Made by a program: the position numbers and the translations under genes. The notes under the pieces are model-generated. The model was not told where the DNA came from. It was given only the letters and a program-made list of their open reading frames with translations, and did no database searches. From assembly GCA_030765055.1 (NCBI GenBank), contig CM060953.1, positions 177,254,493 through 177,318,492 of the forward strand: 64,000 bases of DNA, written 5' to 3'. Positions within the stretch are counted from its first letter, which is position 1. Every line of letters begins with the position of its first letter. Below are positions 32,969 through 44,215 of the stretch, one piece after another. Origin of the DNA: Mantis religiosa (lineage: Eukaryota; Arthropoda; Insecta; Mantodea; Mantidae).

Positions 32969-34833
32969 CAAATAATATTAATGTTGTCCTTTTACAATGT
33001 TCGTTATATCAATTAATTCTTCTTCTATTGCACACACGCTAGTCGTGCATGCTAAATGCACAATCAAAAATTGTTTCTGCTCAATCTCGGAGAGGCACTA
33101 TAATACGTCTTTCTTCTCCGAAAGTCGCTAGCAGAAGTACGCTATGTCAGTTAAATTTTCTGCTCTTTCTGTTCATGTTGCCATCGCAACCAAGTAACTC
33201 ATCTTCTACTGCTAAACGTCACCAGATTACGTAATCTCGTTTTTACATCTACCAATACCAAAAGTGTTACATAATATCACATTAACATTGCATCATCTCG
33301 TGACCCACTGGATTTCATACTTTCATTTCTCATTCATTTGAACTTTTCCCTATCGATCCTTAAACCATTAAACATATTTAAATAAGTTTACAACAGTCTG
33401 TGCCTAAATCACAACAAGTGTTACAGAGTATCGTCTTGTAATCCCTCTAGAATATTCAGACATAAGCTTTATCATTAAGTATTTTAGTATTCTGTTGCTT
33501 TTGACTATCAGAACGGCAGTCGCAGTTACACTGCATATAACTAATTCCAATAAAATTAATCTTTATTTTTATTGTTGTCAAATTCTTATTAAACTAAATA
33601 ACCATTTGTTGTAACTAATGCACCACGTCGATACAGACCTCCTTTGTTATTTTATCCAATGTGAGAGAATATTTCTCTAGGTGTGATATCGCTAGCTGTA
33701 GTAATCAATGTTTTGATTACTATGGTCGTTCATAATTGGAAAATTCACTCGCATTTGTTTCTACATACCTGTATATGTACACAGTTTGTACAGGTGAACT
33801 GAGTGATGTGGGAAACTAATATAAACATCATATGATGCAGACATAGGATTACCATAAAGCACATTTCGAATTAACAGCATGGCTAACTTAAGTTTGATAA
33901 AACTTAGAACTATGATATAGCACCAATTGAAAGATAAATTCGGAGGGTTTTGTTACAGTATAATGCATTATTATTCTTATTATTTATATTATTATTTCCA
34001 GCATAAGCACACTAAATTGTCGGTGTGGGTGATTGAAGTTGGTTATATGCTGGTTCACTGATCCCAAAGTTACGAGTTCAAATTTAACTCGGAGAGATCT
34101 TCCTAAAGTGCTCTTAAAGCGAAGGTTCCATGTGAGTATATTTAAAATCTCGTAAAACAATCCCTTTGGGCTGAAATTCAGTCAAGACCTGTCGATTCAA
34201 AACTCGTTAAAAATCATAAAAGTTCAACATTAAGGTTGCGCATGTAATACTTTAATGTTCTCTTGGCCTAGATAAAACTAGAAAATCCATTTGGATAACA
34301 AATGTTGCCAGAGATAGGAAAAATTAACGCCCAAACACAAATAGGTGGTTAACATATAATATATTGATAATATCAATTAGTTACATATATGTAGCAAAGC
34401 ACATAATAGTAGGAATTTTTCTTGCCAGATGGTGTGCTTTCAGAAGAGATTAACACTGCTTAATGTGTGAGGTGACTAAGTAATACTGCTATTGGGTAAC
34501 TAATTGCTTTGTTTTCGTTAGTTTAACAATTAGTGATGTGACATGTTTGTTTATAAATCCTCACTGAAGTTTTAACAACATGTTATAAATCTGTTAAAAA
34601 TGATTTTATTCTATTATCCATAAACTAACAAAGGAAACACTTATGACTAAAATGTTTGCAAAATTCAAGTAATTAAACGTAAAATATGATTAGGAAAGGA
34701 AATTATAAAAATGAAAAATCAAGTGAGGAAAACTGGACCTTTTCAAAAATAAAATATAGGTTTAGAAAATAATATGTTGCAAATATTTGTACATAAAATG
34801 ATAAATCTTATAAAAATTACCAAAATTATATTT
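32969..34833. other. no recognisable feature
   Basis: Nearly 1.9 kb of AT-rich sequence without an element I can name. A weak B-box-like GAGTTCAAATTTAAC lies near 34074. This is one of the quietest parts of the window. Confidence 0.5.
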
Positions 34834-34990
34834 GGAAAGGCAGAGTTACACTGAAAAATTCAATGCCGGGATTTCAACCACGGATCTCCCGGTCTCCTTC
34901 TGGTTGCCTAACCACTGAGTTACCATGTTAACGTACCAGCACGAGATTACACTTTCACACTGCTAATGTGGAAGAACAATTGTTTTTCGA
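34834..34990 (-). repeat. tRNA-like end of the F family (F4)
   Basis: GTTACACTGAAAAATTCAAT, GGGATTTCAACCACGGATCT, CTAACCACTGAGTTACCATG and CTTTCACACTGCTAATGTGG correspond to the left arm of F1, including its outer CTTTCACACTGGC segment. Only one arm is seen, so it is a solo end or a truncated copy. Confidence 0.55.
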
Positions 34991-35544
34991 AAATATATTA
35001 ATTACTACTGCAATTGGAATTACTCAGTATTACCAAATGAGGGAAATAAATTCCAGAAGTTGCATACATTTTTATTTTCTCTAGTTGATATAACAAGTAA
35101 TTGCCTGATAGGTAATCTTAATTAAATCTCACTGGGAAAATATATCGATTATTATCGATAATTAATTAGTAATAATACTAATAATAGGTAATTATTAAAA
35201 GAACAATATTGTTAGAAATTGAGTGTTACTTCCTTTAGAAAGAATGGACTTCGAATTTAAGGTGAAGTTGTGGAAGTACGAGGAAACAAAAGAATGATAT
35301 AGTTAAAATGCTACAAAACAAAAGAATGTAAAGATAAATCGTATATAATAAATTAAATTACAGCTCATCTTGTCTGTTATAAATCTGTACAAATAAATAC
35401 GTATTTAATTTGAGCTTAAAGTCGTTGAAAGTTATTTCATCTAGCCCGATATTTGGACGTTGGGAAAGAGAAAAAACAAAGTGAAAGTAAGTGGGCTGAA
35501 AACTAATTTATCAAAAGAAACCGACAGGAAATGCAGTTAACTTT
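34991..35544. other. no recognisable feature
   Basis: Very AT-rich, with ATCGATTATTATCGATAATT near 35145-35165, a short palindrome-like stretch. No coding signal. Confidence 0.45.
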
Positions 35545-35817
35545 TTTTTCCTTGTTCCATTTATACCCCGCCTTTAACTGATATGGTCATGTCGGAGGCC
35601 GTTCTCTTTTGGAACATACTGAAGGTGTTAACTCATTATCTTTGGTTTTTAATCATTAGATCACGCACACATTCACACTCTCATTCATACTTCCAGACTC
35701 TGTGGAAGATGGGGAATTATCTTGGTCGGAGAAAAATCCCCAACCCAACCGCCGGGAATCGAACTCGGGACCCCTAGCACGGCAGGCAGGTGCTCTACCG
35801 ACTGGGCTACGGGGCCA
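35545..35817 (-). repeat. tRNA-derived SINE, family A, minus strand
   Basis: Inverted counterpart of 416-700: A-rich tail at 35545-35560 (as T on the plus strand), body with ACACATTCACACTCTCATTC, and tRNA-like head ending GGTGCTCTACCGACTGGGCT and ACGGGGCC. The B-box complement reads GGGAATCGAACTCGG, better preserved than in the first copy. Confidence 0.85.
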
Positions 35818-37714
35818 GCTTGCAGCTAACTTAAAACGTAACCATTACGATTCTTTTCTGTTTATTCCTATTGTTCACAGATAATAACCACAAGCATTTA
35901 GATGTGAAGTTTAAGCCAATTATTCGGTCATCAAAAATACCTTGTAACATTGGGCAGCTATTTTCTTGTCCTTGTGCCTCAATGGCCCCTATTTAATCTA
36001 TTATTTCCCTCGGTAGAAGCTCTAGGGAATGTGTTTAAATCTCTGTACTACGGATTCAGTTGGATTCAATTCTTCAACAGGCTATAAATTGTGGAATTGT
36101 TAGAAACAGTTACACAGGAAACTTCTGTATAAATCATTCTGACAACCCACATGTGCCTTACTGCAAAATAATCACACTTTGTGTAGTAACAGGTAATTAC
36201 AAATAGCTCCTATCATGCAAACAAGGCTAGATCAGCTGACGCGCTAAGGTCATTTCTACTGTCAAACGCAACGTTCGACAATATCGTCATATAAGACAAA
36301 CTTGGTAGCTGCTATAGTAGATGCAAAGGATTGTTTATAAATAAGGACATGTTTCAGAAATTTCCATAACTACATTCTATAAGCATGTAAGTATTTTGTG
36401 CTCGGTGTTACTCTAAATTCCTCATACAAGGGCTCAATGACATTACCGCTTCAAATTTCAACGAAACTCTTATAATACCTTGTACCCATATGTTGTTTAT
36501 CAAGTTCTGCAGTGCTTTGGAACATATAACAATTAACATTTCATTGAATGATTTCGCTACGTATCTATTACCTAAGAATTATGCAATTCAGTATTCACAA
36601 ATGAGATAGATTGGAAAAGGTGTGAATAGACGTTAAAAATTTCTAAACTTCCAGAACATATGAGAAGGCGAAACGTCCAGAAGGTTCTAATTTTCTGGCG
36701 ATAGCTCTTGCACAAGTCGCTCTGTCACTATATGAAAACGCGTAAAATAACAAAAGCTCCTCGAGAAATTTTCTTTTATTGCAGTTCCAGGCACAGAAAC
36801 TATTAGGGACAAAAGAGAAGAAAAAGTCTTGCAGACGGGAATATATATGAATATATGCAGCCTGACTGTGATCATCTGCAAGAAATTGTGTAGAATGACA
36901 GGCCCATAAAGATTCATTATTGCATTATTGCGTTGCTTAGGAAGCACTAGATTAGGTATACGAACTTCAGAGAATAAAAAGGTTTGTATATATTTGGAAG
37001 AAAAACTGTAAACAAACTCAAAATATAAATAATTCAGAGATGGCCTCAAACAAGTGCTTTTACGGCATAGTGGTTATACTGACTGTCAAACCTCTTCAAC
37101 ATATAGGATAGTTAAATTATAACTGTACCCACTTGCTGCCTTTCTCTACTGCCTGAGCCGGCCGGCAGTCGCCGGGGAAGTTACGCCCCAATGAAGTAAG
37201 TGAAGCCACGTTGCTTTGGACCGTCGGGTAGTCAGTAAAAACAGGTCTCTTCTCCCTATCCGTCTCATCTTGTAGGTGACATTGAGAAGTAATTTTAAAG
37301 TATGGAGCCCCGTCAACCGGAAGCCATACACCCTTTGCTAGCAACAGAAATTTCCTTCGTCTAGTAGGTGCGCTGATTGCAGGATCCCAGGATTCAGAGC
37401 TCCGTTTAAAAGTAGTGGCAACTCAAATGTTTAGTCAGAGTACTGTTCTGTGCAGTGGTGTGGCTAAGCGGTCGTACAATTCTGGAACAAAGCGTCACGT
37501 TCAGTAATGTGACTCCTTTACAATGTATCAACTAGCATAGGTTTTTTGACAAAAGCTATCCTTCAATTGTAAATGCTGAGTTGCATTAATCTCAGGTGCT
37601 AGCTGCCTGATGAAATTCTCCAGAAAGACAAATGATATGGACTTCAAACTACTGCAAAACTCTGCACACAACATATGACTTTAAAACTAAAAAACGTAAC
37701 CACTGGCGTGACAG
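35818..37714. other. no recognisable feature
   Basis: About 1.9 kb of AT-rich sequence. A GC-richer patch at 37130-37340 gives frames on the minus strand with no homology that I recognise. Confidence 0.45.
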
Positions 37715-38022
37715 CCCTGAGAGATGGCCTACCAACCCGACTGCTGGCCTCACGCCCACTTACGCAAGGCAGAGGTGGGCGATCATCCAACCGATATGGG
37801 GAGAAGTGGTCAGCATCTCGGCCTCCACGTGGGGGAACGTTGGCTTTCATGACCAGGGCCGCTTACCTAGCGACCGCTTACTTTCCTCACGATGTTGAGT
37901 GGGCACCGGACCTACACCCGGGACCTAAATTCCTCACCCCATGGGTGCGATCGAACCCGGGCAACTTTCCGTGACCAGGGACCAAGGCATGCTACCTTAG
38001 CCCACTACCCCACGGCGCAGGA
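37715..38022 (-). repeat. tRNA-like SINE, family D, minus strand
   Basis: The head at about 37950-38022 on the minus strand has an A-box-like TAGTGGGCTAAGGTAGC and B-box complement CGATCGAACCCGGG. The GC-rich body extends left through CCACGTGGGGGAACGTTGGC. Overlapping frames on both strands here are composition artefacts. Confidence 0.6.
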
Positions 38023-38167
38023 CAATGTATGACTGTACAATGATATTTACTAGGACTTGTAGCACTTGTGGAAATCTGATTGAAACGAAGATTTGGAATG
38101 TGCAAAGCAGGCTCTCTTAAAACAAACATGCCATCCTATATTTTCTATGATTACAGTAATAGTTTTT

Positions 38168-38270
38168 GTACGTTAGGTCATATCAGACGGTGTGTGAAGT
38201 GGGTGAATGATACCGGGGTCCATAGAGCTTACAGCTACCCGACATTCGTCTTTAAGGATATACCAGTTAT
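38168..38270 (-). repeat. SINE B 3' part, truncated
   Basis: Only the 3' half is present: GTCATATCAGACGGTGTGTG, GGTCCATAGAGCTTACAGCT and CCCGACATTCGTCTTTAAGG. The tRNA head is missing, the usual 5' truncation of retroposed copies. Confidence 0.65.
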
Positions 38271-38320
38271 TAAAATGGGAAGCATTCTAACAAAATGTTT
38301 CGGCTAATATTAACCTAGTG

Positions 38321-38667
38321 GGGCGCCGGGGTAGCGCGGTGGTTTCGTTCGCGGCTCCCGTTCTAAGGGTCCCGAGTTCGATTCCCGGCTCTGGGGTTGG
38401 CGATTTTAAGTCGGCCCTATCCACGCCTTCACCTCTGTCTAGCAAACGTGAAGTATCCCCTATGCCCAACGTGGTTCGGAGTCCACGGTAAAAACTGTAG
38501 GTCCTCTCACCTCACCGCCATCTTCACTATCACCCTATCATCGGAGGTAATGGACACCGCCCTCTGGGTGCCTCCACCTGAGAAATGGGTCCGGTCATCA
38601 CTTGGTGGGGTGAGGTTACCCCGAAGGCCAAGGTTGCCATGTGGGGAGTGTTAGTAACTAACTAACT
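38321..38667 (+). repeat. tRNA-derived SINE, family E, with 14-bp target duplication
   Basis: ATATTAACCTAGTG lies immediately left (38307-38320) and right (38668-38681), a perfect 14-bp target duplication. The head has GTAGCGCGGTGGTTTCGTTC (A-box) and GAGTTCGATTCCC (B-box); the body is GC-rich, and the tail is a short (CTAA)n repeat. A perfect duplication with a clean head suggests a recent insertion by LINE machinery. Confidence 0.85.
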
Positions 38668-38681
38668 ATATTAACCTAGTG

Positions 38682-39444
38682 TAGATTTAACTTTATATTT
38701 CACGCTGAATGGTGCAAAGGCTCTGTGTATGACTGAAGCGCTGCCCATAATTAATCATTAAATTGTTTTGATAGCTGTGGGGGCGCTTCGGTTTGATTGA
38801 CTTGCTTTCCATGCCTTCACCTATGAGTGTACTGCAACATCTGCTGGTGAGTTATTCTGAATAATGTAACCAGTTATTGGCAGAGAAGTCCTGATTAGGT
38901 CATTTTCTGGTCGCATCTCTCTTCGGTGTGCATCTTCTTGTATTCTACATTTAATAATTTCGTTTTTCTAATATGCAAACAAGGGAGAACGTAACGTGAT
39001 TTTGTATTAATATCAAGTGCAAGCTCAGAGGAATAATATTAAGTCATACAATATTTATTGCAATTTTAGTAAATTTTTAAAGGAATTTTAGTGTATTTGA
39101 TTGGATCATGTAAGAGCAATTAGTGTAATTTGCAGGCCGCTGTAAATTGAGGGTTTGTTAATTATGCTGCCAAGTGGTATTTTACAAACGGGTGATCATT
39201 TATTCCGTAGCCCCAAGTATAATTTAAACTTCAGTGTAGTGGTGGAAGTTCTTCAAGACTCAAAAAAAGAACATCGAAACATTGTTATATGCATTGCGAT
39301 TTTTTTTCCAATTATGGTCCCTGTTAATTTGTATAAATATATGTATAACACATCCGTAGCTAATATGGCAATTTGCCAGCATAACGCTGAATTCAACTAT
39401 CAACTCGCCTTTTTACCGGTAAACCTGTAGGAAATCATCTTCCT
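38682..39444. other. no recognisable feature
   Basis: AT-rich. A 91-codon frame at 39155-39430 has a hydrophobic middle stretch but no homology, no paralogue in the window and no regulatory context; I do not call it a gene. Confidence 0.45.
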
Positions 39445-40620
39445 TTTTTTTTTTAATATACTTATTAGATCGGTCAGCAATAATATATGCTTTGCAGATC
39501 TGAGAGAACAGATACAAAATAATCACAGAGTAATAACATTGTAGAGGTAGAACAATGTGCCTCCTCTGAACTAAAACAAATGAGTTATTGCACTAATATA
39601 AATGTGGCACTGAACTAATAAAATGATATACATACTTCCATAGTGAGAATTTACATAGTAGAACAGAATAATAGCAAAGATAAATTGAAACAGTAGACCT
39701 GCAAAGCAGGTCCTGTGGTAGTCGTCGCTTCAGTCGCGTTGGTCGGCGACTTCGGACGCCAATGTTATACGTCACAGCTCCTGGGACGTGGCGTAGATTG
39801 TAGAAGAAGCGTCGAGCAGTCTGTTGATGAAATGGTGGAGAAGAAGAAGTTCCAGCTCGTGATGCAGCTGCTCGTTGCGGACAAACCAAAGAGCATTGGT
39901 GGCGATTCGCAAGAGTCGACTCTGGATGACCAGTAGACGCCTCAGGTGACAAGTACTGGCAGCCCCCCAGACCTGGCAGGCATAAGTAATAAGAGGTCGA
40001 ACACGAAGGTACTTCGGTAACCTTTAAATTAACTCCCAATCAAAAACCTACATCACCTTCATTCGACAAACTCAATTCTAATCCTAGCTGCGGTAAAAAC
40101 CTTAATGGGTGGGCACGCAGCAAAAACCTTCTAGCTGTATACAGCCAGCCAGCACGAGCGAGCGAGCGAACCAGAGATTTGTACAGGAGCAGTGAAGATT
40201 CTAAAGCAAGTGATGTATTTTTGTGAAATAATGGAGACAGTTGTGAAAGACGAGCTGATGCCAGGGTAATGGTGCGGTCAATATGAGGCTTCCTCGTAAG
40301 CCGAGTGTCCAGTAACACTCCAAGGTACTTGACTGGTGTTGGTGAAGGGAGCCACGGCACATGATCAGTCAGAAGGCGTATAGGCGGAGGGGGATTATAG
40401 CGGCGTAAAGTAAAAATCTTGGCTTCAGTTTTCTGGGTATTAAGGGAGATGCACCAATTTTGACACCATTGAGTAAGGCTATCAAGAGAGAGCTGTAAGG
40501 TTAGTACACTAGAATGTAGATCGGAGTGAGAGTAAAACAAAACAAGGAAATCTTCTGATAAATCAGTGATTAGAGCTTCCGGACGGAGACCAAGAGTTTC
40601 GTGGTTTAAACACACGACAA
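39445..40620 (-). pseudogene. Jockey-like LINE, second copy (J2), with an insertion
   Basis: Same family as J1. The minus-strand frame 40615-40040 reads TLQLSLDSLTQWCQNWCISL, VKYLGVLLDTRLT and LLLYKSLVRSLA, and then breaks where a ~165-bp foreign segment sits. The reading resumes in 40000-39593 with VPGAVTYNIGVRSRRPTRLK near the C-terminus, parallel to VPGAVHYNIGVRTRQPSRLK in J1. The 3' UTR ends in a T-run at 39445-39458 (poly-A on the minus strand). It is 5' truncated near 40620, downstream of the YADD motif, which is absent. Confidence 0.8.
40003..40170 (-). repeat. insertion in J2 resembling an R1-like LINE 3' tail
   Basis: Alignment of J2 with J1 shows about 165 extra bases between TCGAAC (about 40002) and GCGAAC (about 40168); CGAAC on both sides may be a short duplication. 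On the minus strand the insert contains AAGGTTTTTGCTGCGTGCCC and TTACCGCAGCTAGG, which resemble 46960-47010 of the R1-like LINE 3' region (GAATGTTTTTGTTGTATGCT and TTTACCGCAGGTAGG on the plus strand there). Confidence 0.5.
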
Positions 40621-40879
40621 ATGCGTTGAACTTTTATTTAGTTCTGATATAACTTCAAGCTTTTTATATGTAATAAGCATATGAGACAGATAAAACTTTA
40701 CTCACAAGAAGATTTATGCTCCCCAGTTTCAAAACTGTCATCTTACATAATTACTTTTCTTTTTGATTGAACTCATTGGTAAGAACTACTGATTTCACAA
40801 TACGTTTTGTCTTATATAGATGCTTTTTCATAAGTGATAAGAAAAACAATTGTTTGAAGTGGTTTCTTACAACCAATTA

Positions 40880-41291
40880 ACTAATTTTCAAAGTATATGC
40901 TATCAGAGCCATTGTTCAGCAGGTTTATTATCCCGCGGTCTTTGATTTTTGATGTGAGGAATTCGGTGACACCCACTTGTACTGCTTCTATGTTGTCATA
41001 TTTCCTCCACGTAGAAACTGGGCCATGGATCGAAAAAGATTATAAGCTGTTGGTGCGAGATCAGGGCTGTATGCTGCGTGCAGTAGCAGTTTTATTCCTC
41101 CCAATTCCTGAATGTTTTCCATGATTGTTCTTGCAGTATGGGTATTGCATTCTCCTGTTGCCATAGTACTATATTTAGGTTAACTAATGCTGGGTAACCT
41201 AATCTCAAAATTTCATGAACTCGTTCTAGTTGTTGAGAATAAAGGTCCAGATCAATCGCCCGCCCGTTTGGTACAAACTTCCAATGAGTCA
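40880..41291 (-). pseudogene. mariner M5a transposase, C-terminal half
   Basis: The minus-strand frame 41292-41092 reads HWKFVPNGRAIDLDLYSQQL, then ERVHEILRLGYPALVNLNIV, then the second catalytic block LWQQENAIP, where the family has LQQDNARPHT (Asp lost). Past a shift come YSPDLAPTAYNLF, the third block with Asp replaced, and VGVTEFLTSK. The stop lies near 40885. The upstream half of the same gene continues at 43398, beyond a 2.1-kb insertion, with no codon missing across the joint except the duplicated target. Confidence 0.75.
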
Positions 41292-43397
41292 CTCACTTTC
41301 TTCTCGGGCTGCCAGTCAGGTGAAAAGCTGATTAGATATCAACGTTCCGGGAGTGTACATCTCTCCCATCATCAGGATATTTATAAAATGTTATAACCAT
41401 TGAATTTTAGAGGAGATATCAAGTTGTAGGGTACATTCACCAGTTATAAATAATAAAGAAATAACGGGGCTACTGTTTGCAGATGACCTAGTAGTTGGGT
41501 CCATATCAAGTGGAGGGCTGAGAAGAGCAATCGAGGCAGCCAATTCTTATTGCAATAAATGGGGTTTGAAAGTGAATGAAAACAAAACAAAGATTATGGT
41601 CTTCAAAAAACGATACAGTTTGCGTAAGGATGATAAATGGGAGGTTAATAGAAGAGAAATAGAGGTAGTAAGGAGATTTGATTAGTTGGGTACAAGGTTG
41701 AGTTCAGATGGCAGCTGGAAAGAACAAAAAGATGTCTGTGGCAAAAGGTAAAATGGCCATGAGGGTGATAAGATCATGCTACAGTAAACTACCGGATATA
41801 AATGTCAAATGGTTGGAGAGGATTTATACGGCAGTAGTAGAAAATAGAATGTTACTTGGATCAGAGGCTTGGAGAGAGACTGATAGAGTGCATAGATCCT
41901 TTTGTAAATACATATTGGGATTACCAATAGCATCACCTAATGGGGCAGCACAATTAGAACTAGGCAGGCATTCTACTAAAATTAAAATCATGTCAAGGGC
42001 AATGAAATACTTATACAGAATCGCTAACTTGGAAGATGGCAATATAATTAAAAAATGTTTTCATATTCGAAATAGAAGTAACTGGGGTGGGTCTTGGGCA
42101 CACAAAATGTATGACTTGTTGAAGCAGATAGGTATGGGTCATACCTGGATAAATGCAGAGTATGGGTATAGAGGCTTCTGGAAAGAAGTTAAGCTAAGAC
42201 TAGAAGATATTGACAGACAAGGCATCTACGCAAATACAAGTGACAAAAGCTCACTGAGATTATATAGAGAAATAAAAACAACCTGGGGGAGGGAAGGATA
42301 TATAGATATATGTAGTAAGTTTGGGCGAGAAGGTTTTGCTTGGGCGAGAACAGGAGTGAGAGGGAGCTAGATAAATGTCCATTGTGTGGAGAAGAGAATG
42401 CAGATTTCCATCGTATATTAAATTGTAGTCAAACAAAGATATGGAGAGAGCAGGCTTGGCTACGTAAATGGGACAATTTGGGGGATGAAGTAGTAATTAG
42501 AAAAATGTTGTCAGTAAAAGGGGAAAAGAACAGGAGAAATATAGGGAATTATTTAGGGAAAGTTAACGAATGATGGCTAAGAGCAATTAAGAGAAAAATG
42601 TAGAGTGGGATAGATGAAATGGCAAAAAGTGTAAAAAGGAGCAGAGGGCCTCCAATACACAAAAGCCTAGGGTTAGGTGTATGGGGGCTGAATTACTATT
42701 CAATGGTGGGCAACATGATAAAATGATAGGATTTTCAATATTTAGTAATATATGGCATATTTCAGTATGGATTTTATAATCGTAATTTTGATTTTATATT
42801 TTCATATGTTGATTTGAAAGGAAATAAATTACTACTACTATAACCACTGAATCACTGGATATAACACAAATATAAACAAAGACAAAACACTATCAAAATT
42901 CGCATTGCTGAACAAAAGACCGTTGTCAGTAAATTAAATATCAGGTCAATTAAATTAAGGAGGTTTGGCGATTTCCTCTGAAAGGAGCACTCTTAATCAT
43001 GATGCTGGATTTCAGTTCAGCTCCTCTTGGAAACTGGCCTTAAAAATAGAAATCCATAGAATTAAGAAGCAAAGATCAATACAGCTTGATAATCAAGTTA
43101 AGTAGTTACGTTTCTTTGACACAATTTTCTATACTCACGCCATCTCCTGACCTGGCATCTAATTTACTGAAAACAGTCGTTTGTTCAGTAATGCAAATTT
43201 TGATAGTGTTTTGTCTTTGCTTATAGTTATGCTATATCCAGTATTTCATATGTGGTTATAACATTTTATAAATATCCTGTTGATGGGAGAGATGCACACT
43301 CCCGAAACGTTCATATCTAATCATCTTTTCACCTGACTTGTTGCCCGAGAAGAAACCGAGCGTATTCGTTGCCAGGAAAGCTTCAGGTCTTATTTTC
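41292..43397. mobile_element. foldback element with hammerhead-like arms, inserted in mariner M5a
   Basis: The left arm (41292-41400, continuing 42853-42960 after a LINE) is the inverted partner of the right arm (43120-43397). Matches include CAGTCAGGTGAAAAGCTGAT, GGATATTTATAAAATGTTAT and AAAGACAAAACACTATCAAA, each found inverted on the right. Flanks give a ~9-bp target duplication with two mismatches, AATGAGTCA (41283-41291) and AGTGAATCA (43398-43406). Each arm carries a CTGATGA/CTGTTGA - GGGAG/CTCCC - GRAAC hammerhead-like core. The interior (42960-43120) is short and non-coding. Inverted terminal units with hammerhead motifs are reminiscent of Penelope-like elements or retrozymes; no Penelope protein is present. 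Confidence 0.7.
41406..42838 (+). pseudogene. CR1/L2-like LINE, 5' truncated, nested inside the foldback element
   Basis: TATAACCATTGAAT (41392-41405) and TATAACCACTGAAT (42839-42852) form a 14-bp target duplication with one mismatch. The plus strand reads LLFADDLVVGSI, the FADD form of the RT active site, at about 41468-41504, then GLKVNENKTKIMVF; a TAG interrupts FDXLGTRLSSDG. After a shift the 220-codon frame 41708-42370 continues with KWLERIYTAVVENRMLLGSE, and the zinc tail CPLCGEENADFHRILNC lies in a third frame (42340-42573). The 3' end has a (TAC)n-like tail. The order and short indels indicate moderate age. Confidence 0.85.
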
Positions 43398-44215
43398 AGT
43401 GAATCATATCTTCAAAATTCCACGAGACACCATTACGTTGGGACCGTCTAATTTTTTTAACGATGAATTTGGTAGGTTGGCGGGCATCAAGCCACTGTTT
43501 CAAGGTAAGATATCCCTTTTTCATCATAAGTGACAAACCCCTATCAGGATTAGGGTAAGGTAATGACAGATGATTTTCATTCAAATATCAATCGTGTGTT
43601 TAAGGTATTTTAATTACTTACGGAACTAAGACGTGTGTTATCAACGAGTGGATTCAAATCAAATATCGTTTATAAATATGTCTTGATTCACATGTACCAT
43701 GTTATCCAACACTTACCCTCATAATTAAAAAGGTGGTGGTAGCATGTCTGCCTCACGTTCAGGAGGTCCCGAGTTCGAATCCCGGTCAGGGTGAGTTACC
43801 TGGATACGGTTTTTCCGTGGGTTTCCCTTATCCTGATAGACGAATGTAGGGTAACTCTAAGCTCCATGGGCCCCGGAGTCATTTGAGAATCATTTCATCA
43901 ATTTCATCCATCGTCCGATATGACTTAATGTTGAAGGACGTAAATTAAAAAAAAAGAAAGTAATGACAGATGTCCATTCTACGTTTAGGCTGTTGAGGTG
44001 TCAGTTCATGAGATGCAGGTCTACAGCTTCGGTATGATGTTTCAAGTGTCTTAATTTGGCGATGTGTGGTGTCTGTTAATGCACCAAGTTCTCAAGGCCT
44101 ATGGGTAACTTTTTGTAGATTTTCTCGCAAAAGTTGGCGTCCTCAATATCCCATACATAAATCTTCTAGAACGTGGTAAATCTTTAGTGTTTTCCTCTCC
44201 ATTGCTGAAACGTTA
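43398..44215 (-). pseudogene. mariner M5a transposase, N-terminal half (interrupted by a SINE)
   Basis: Minus-strand pieces read from about 44200 (an ATG near there, ERKTLKIYHVLED) through HELTPQQPKRRMDICH at 43960-44010, then, across a SINE, KQWLDARQPTKFIVKKI and NFEDMIH at 43560-43398. The coding sequence continues with HWKFVPNG at 41291. The same family is at 61150-61700. The block order matches SETMAR-related mariner transposases. Many residues are mutated; for example the first catalytic block is unrecognisable apart from its surroundings. Confidence 0.7.
43573..43959 (+). repeat. SINE B insertion inside mariner M5a, with 13-bp target duplication
   Basis: GTAATGACAGATG occurs at 43560-43572 and 43960-43972, bounding a 387-bp insert. 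The right 230 bases are SINE B (TGGTAGCATGTCTGCCTCAC, B-box GAGTTCGAATCCC, end motif ATCGTCCGATATGACTTAAT, then an A-rich tail). The left ~155 bases match no other copy in the window and may be a 5' transduced or co-retroposed segment, or part of a longer parent. Confidence 0.8.

Noticed and set aside
39155..39430. 91-codon frame with a hydrophobic segment
   Set aside because: There is no homologue I recognise, no splice or promoter context, and it lies in AT-rich sequence where such frames arise by chance.
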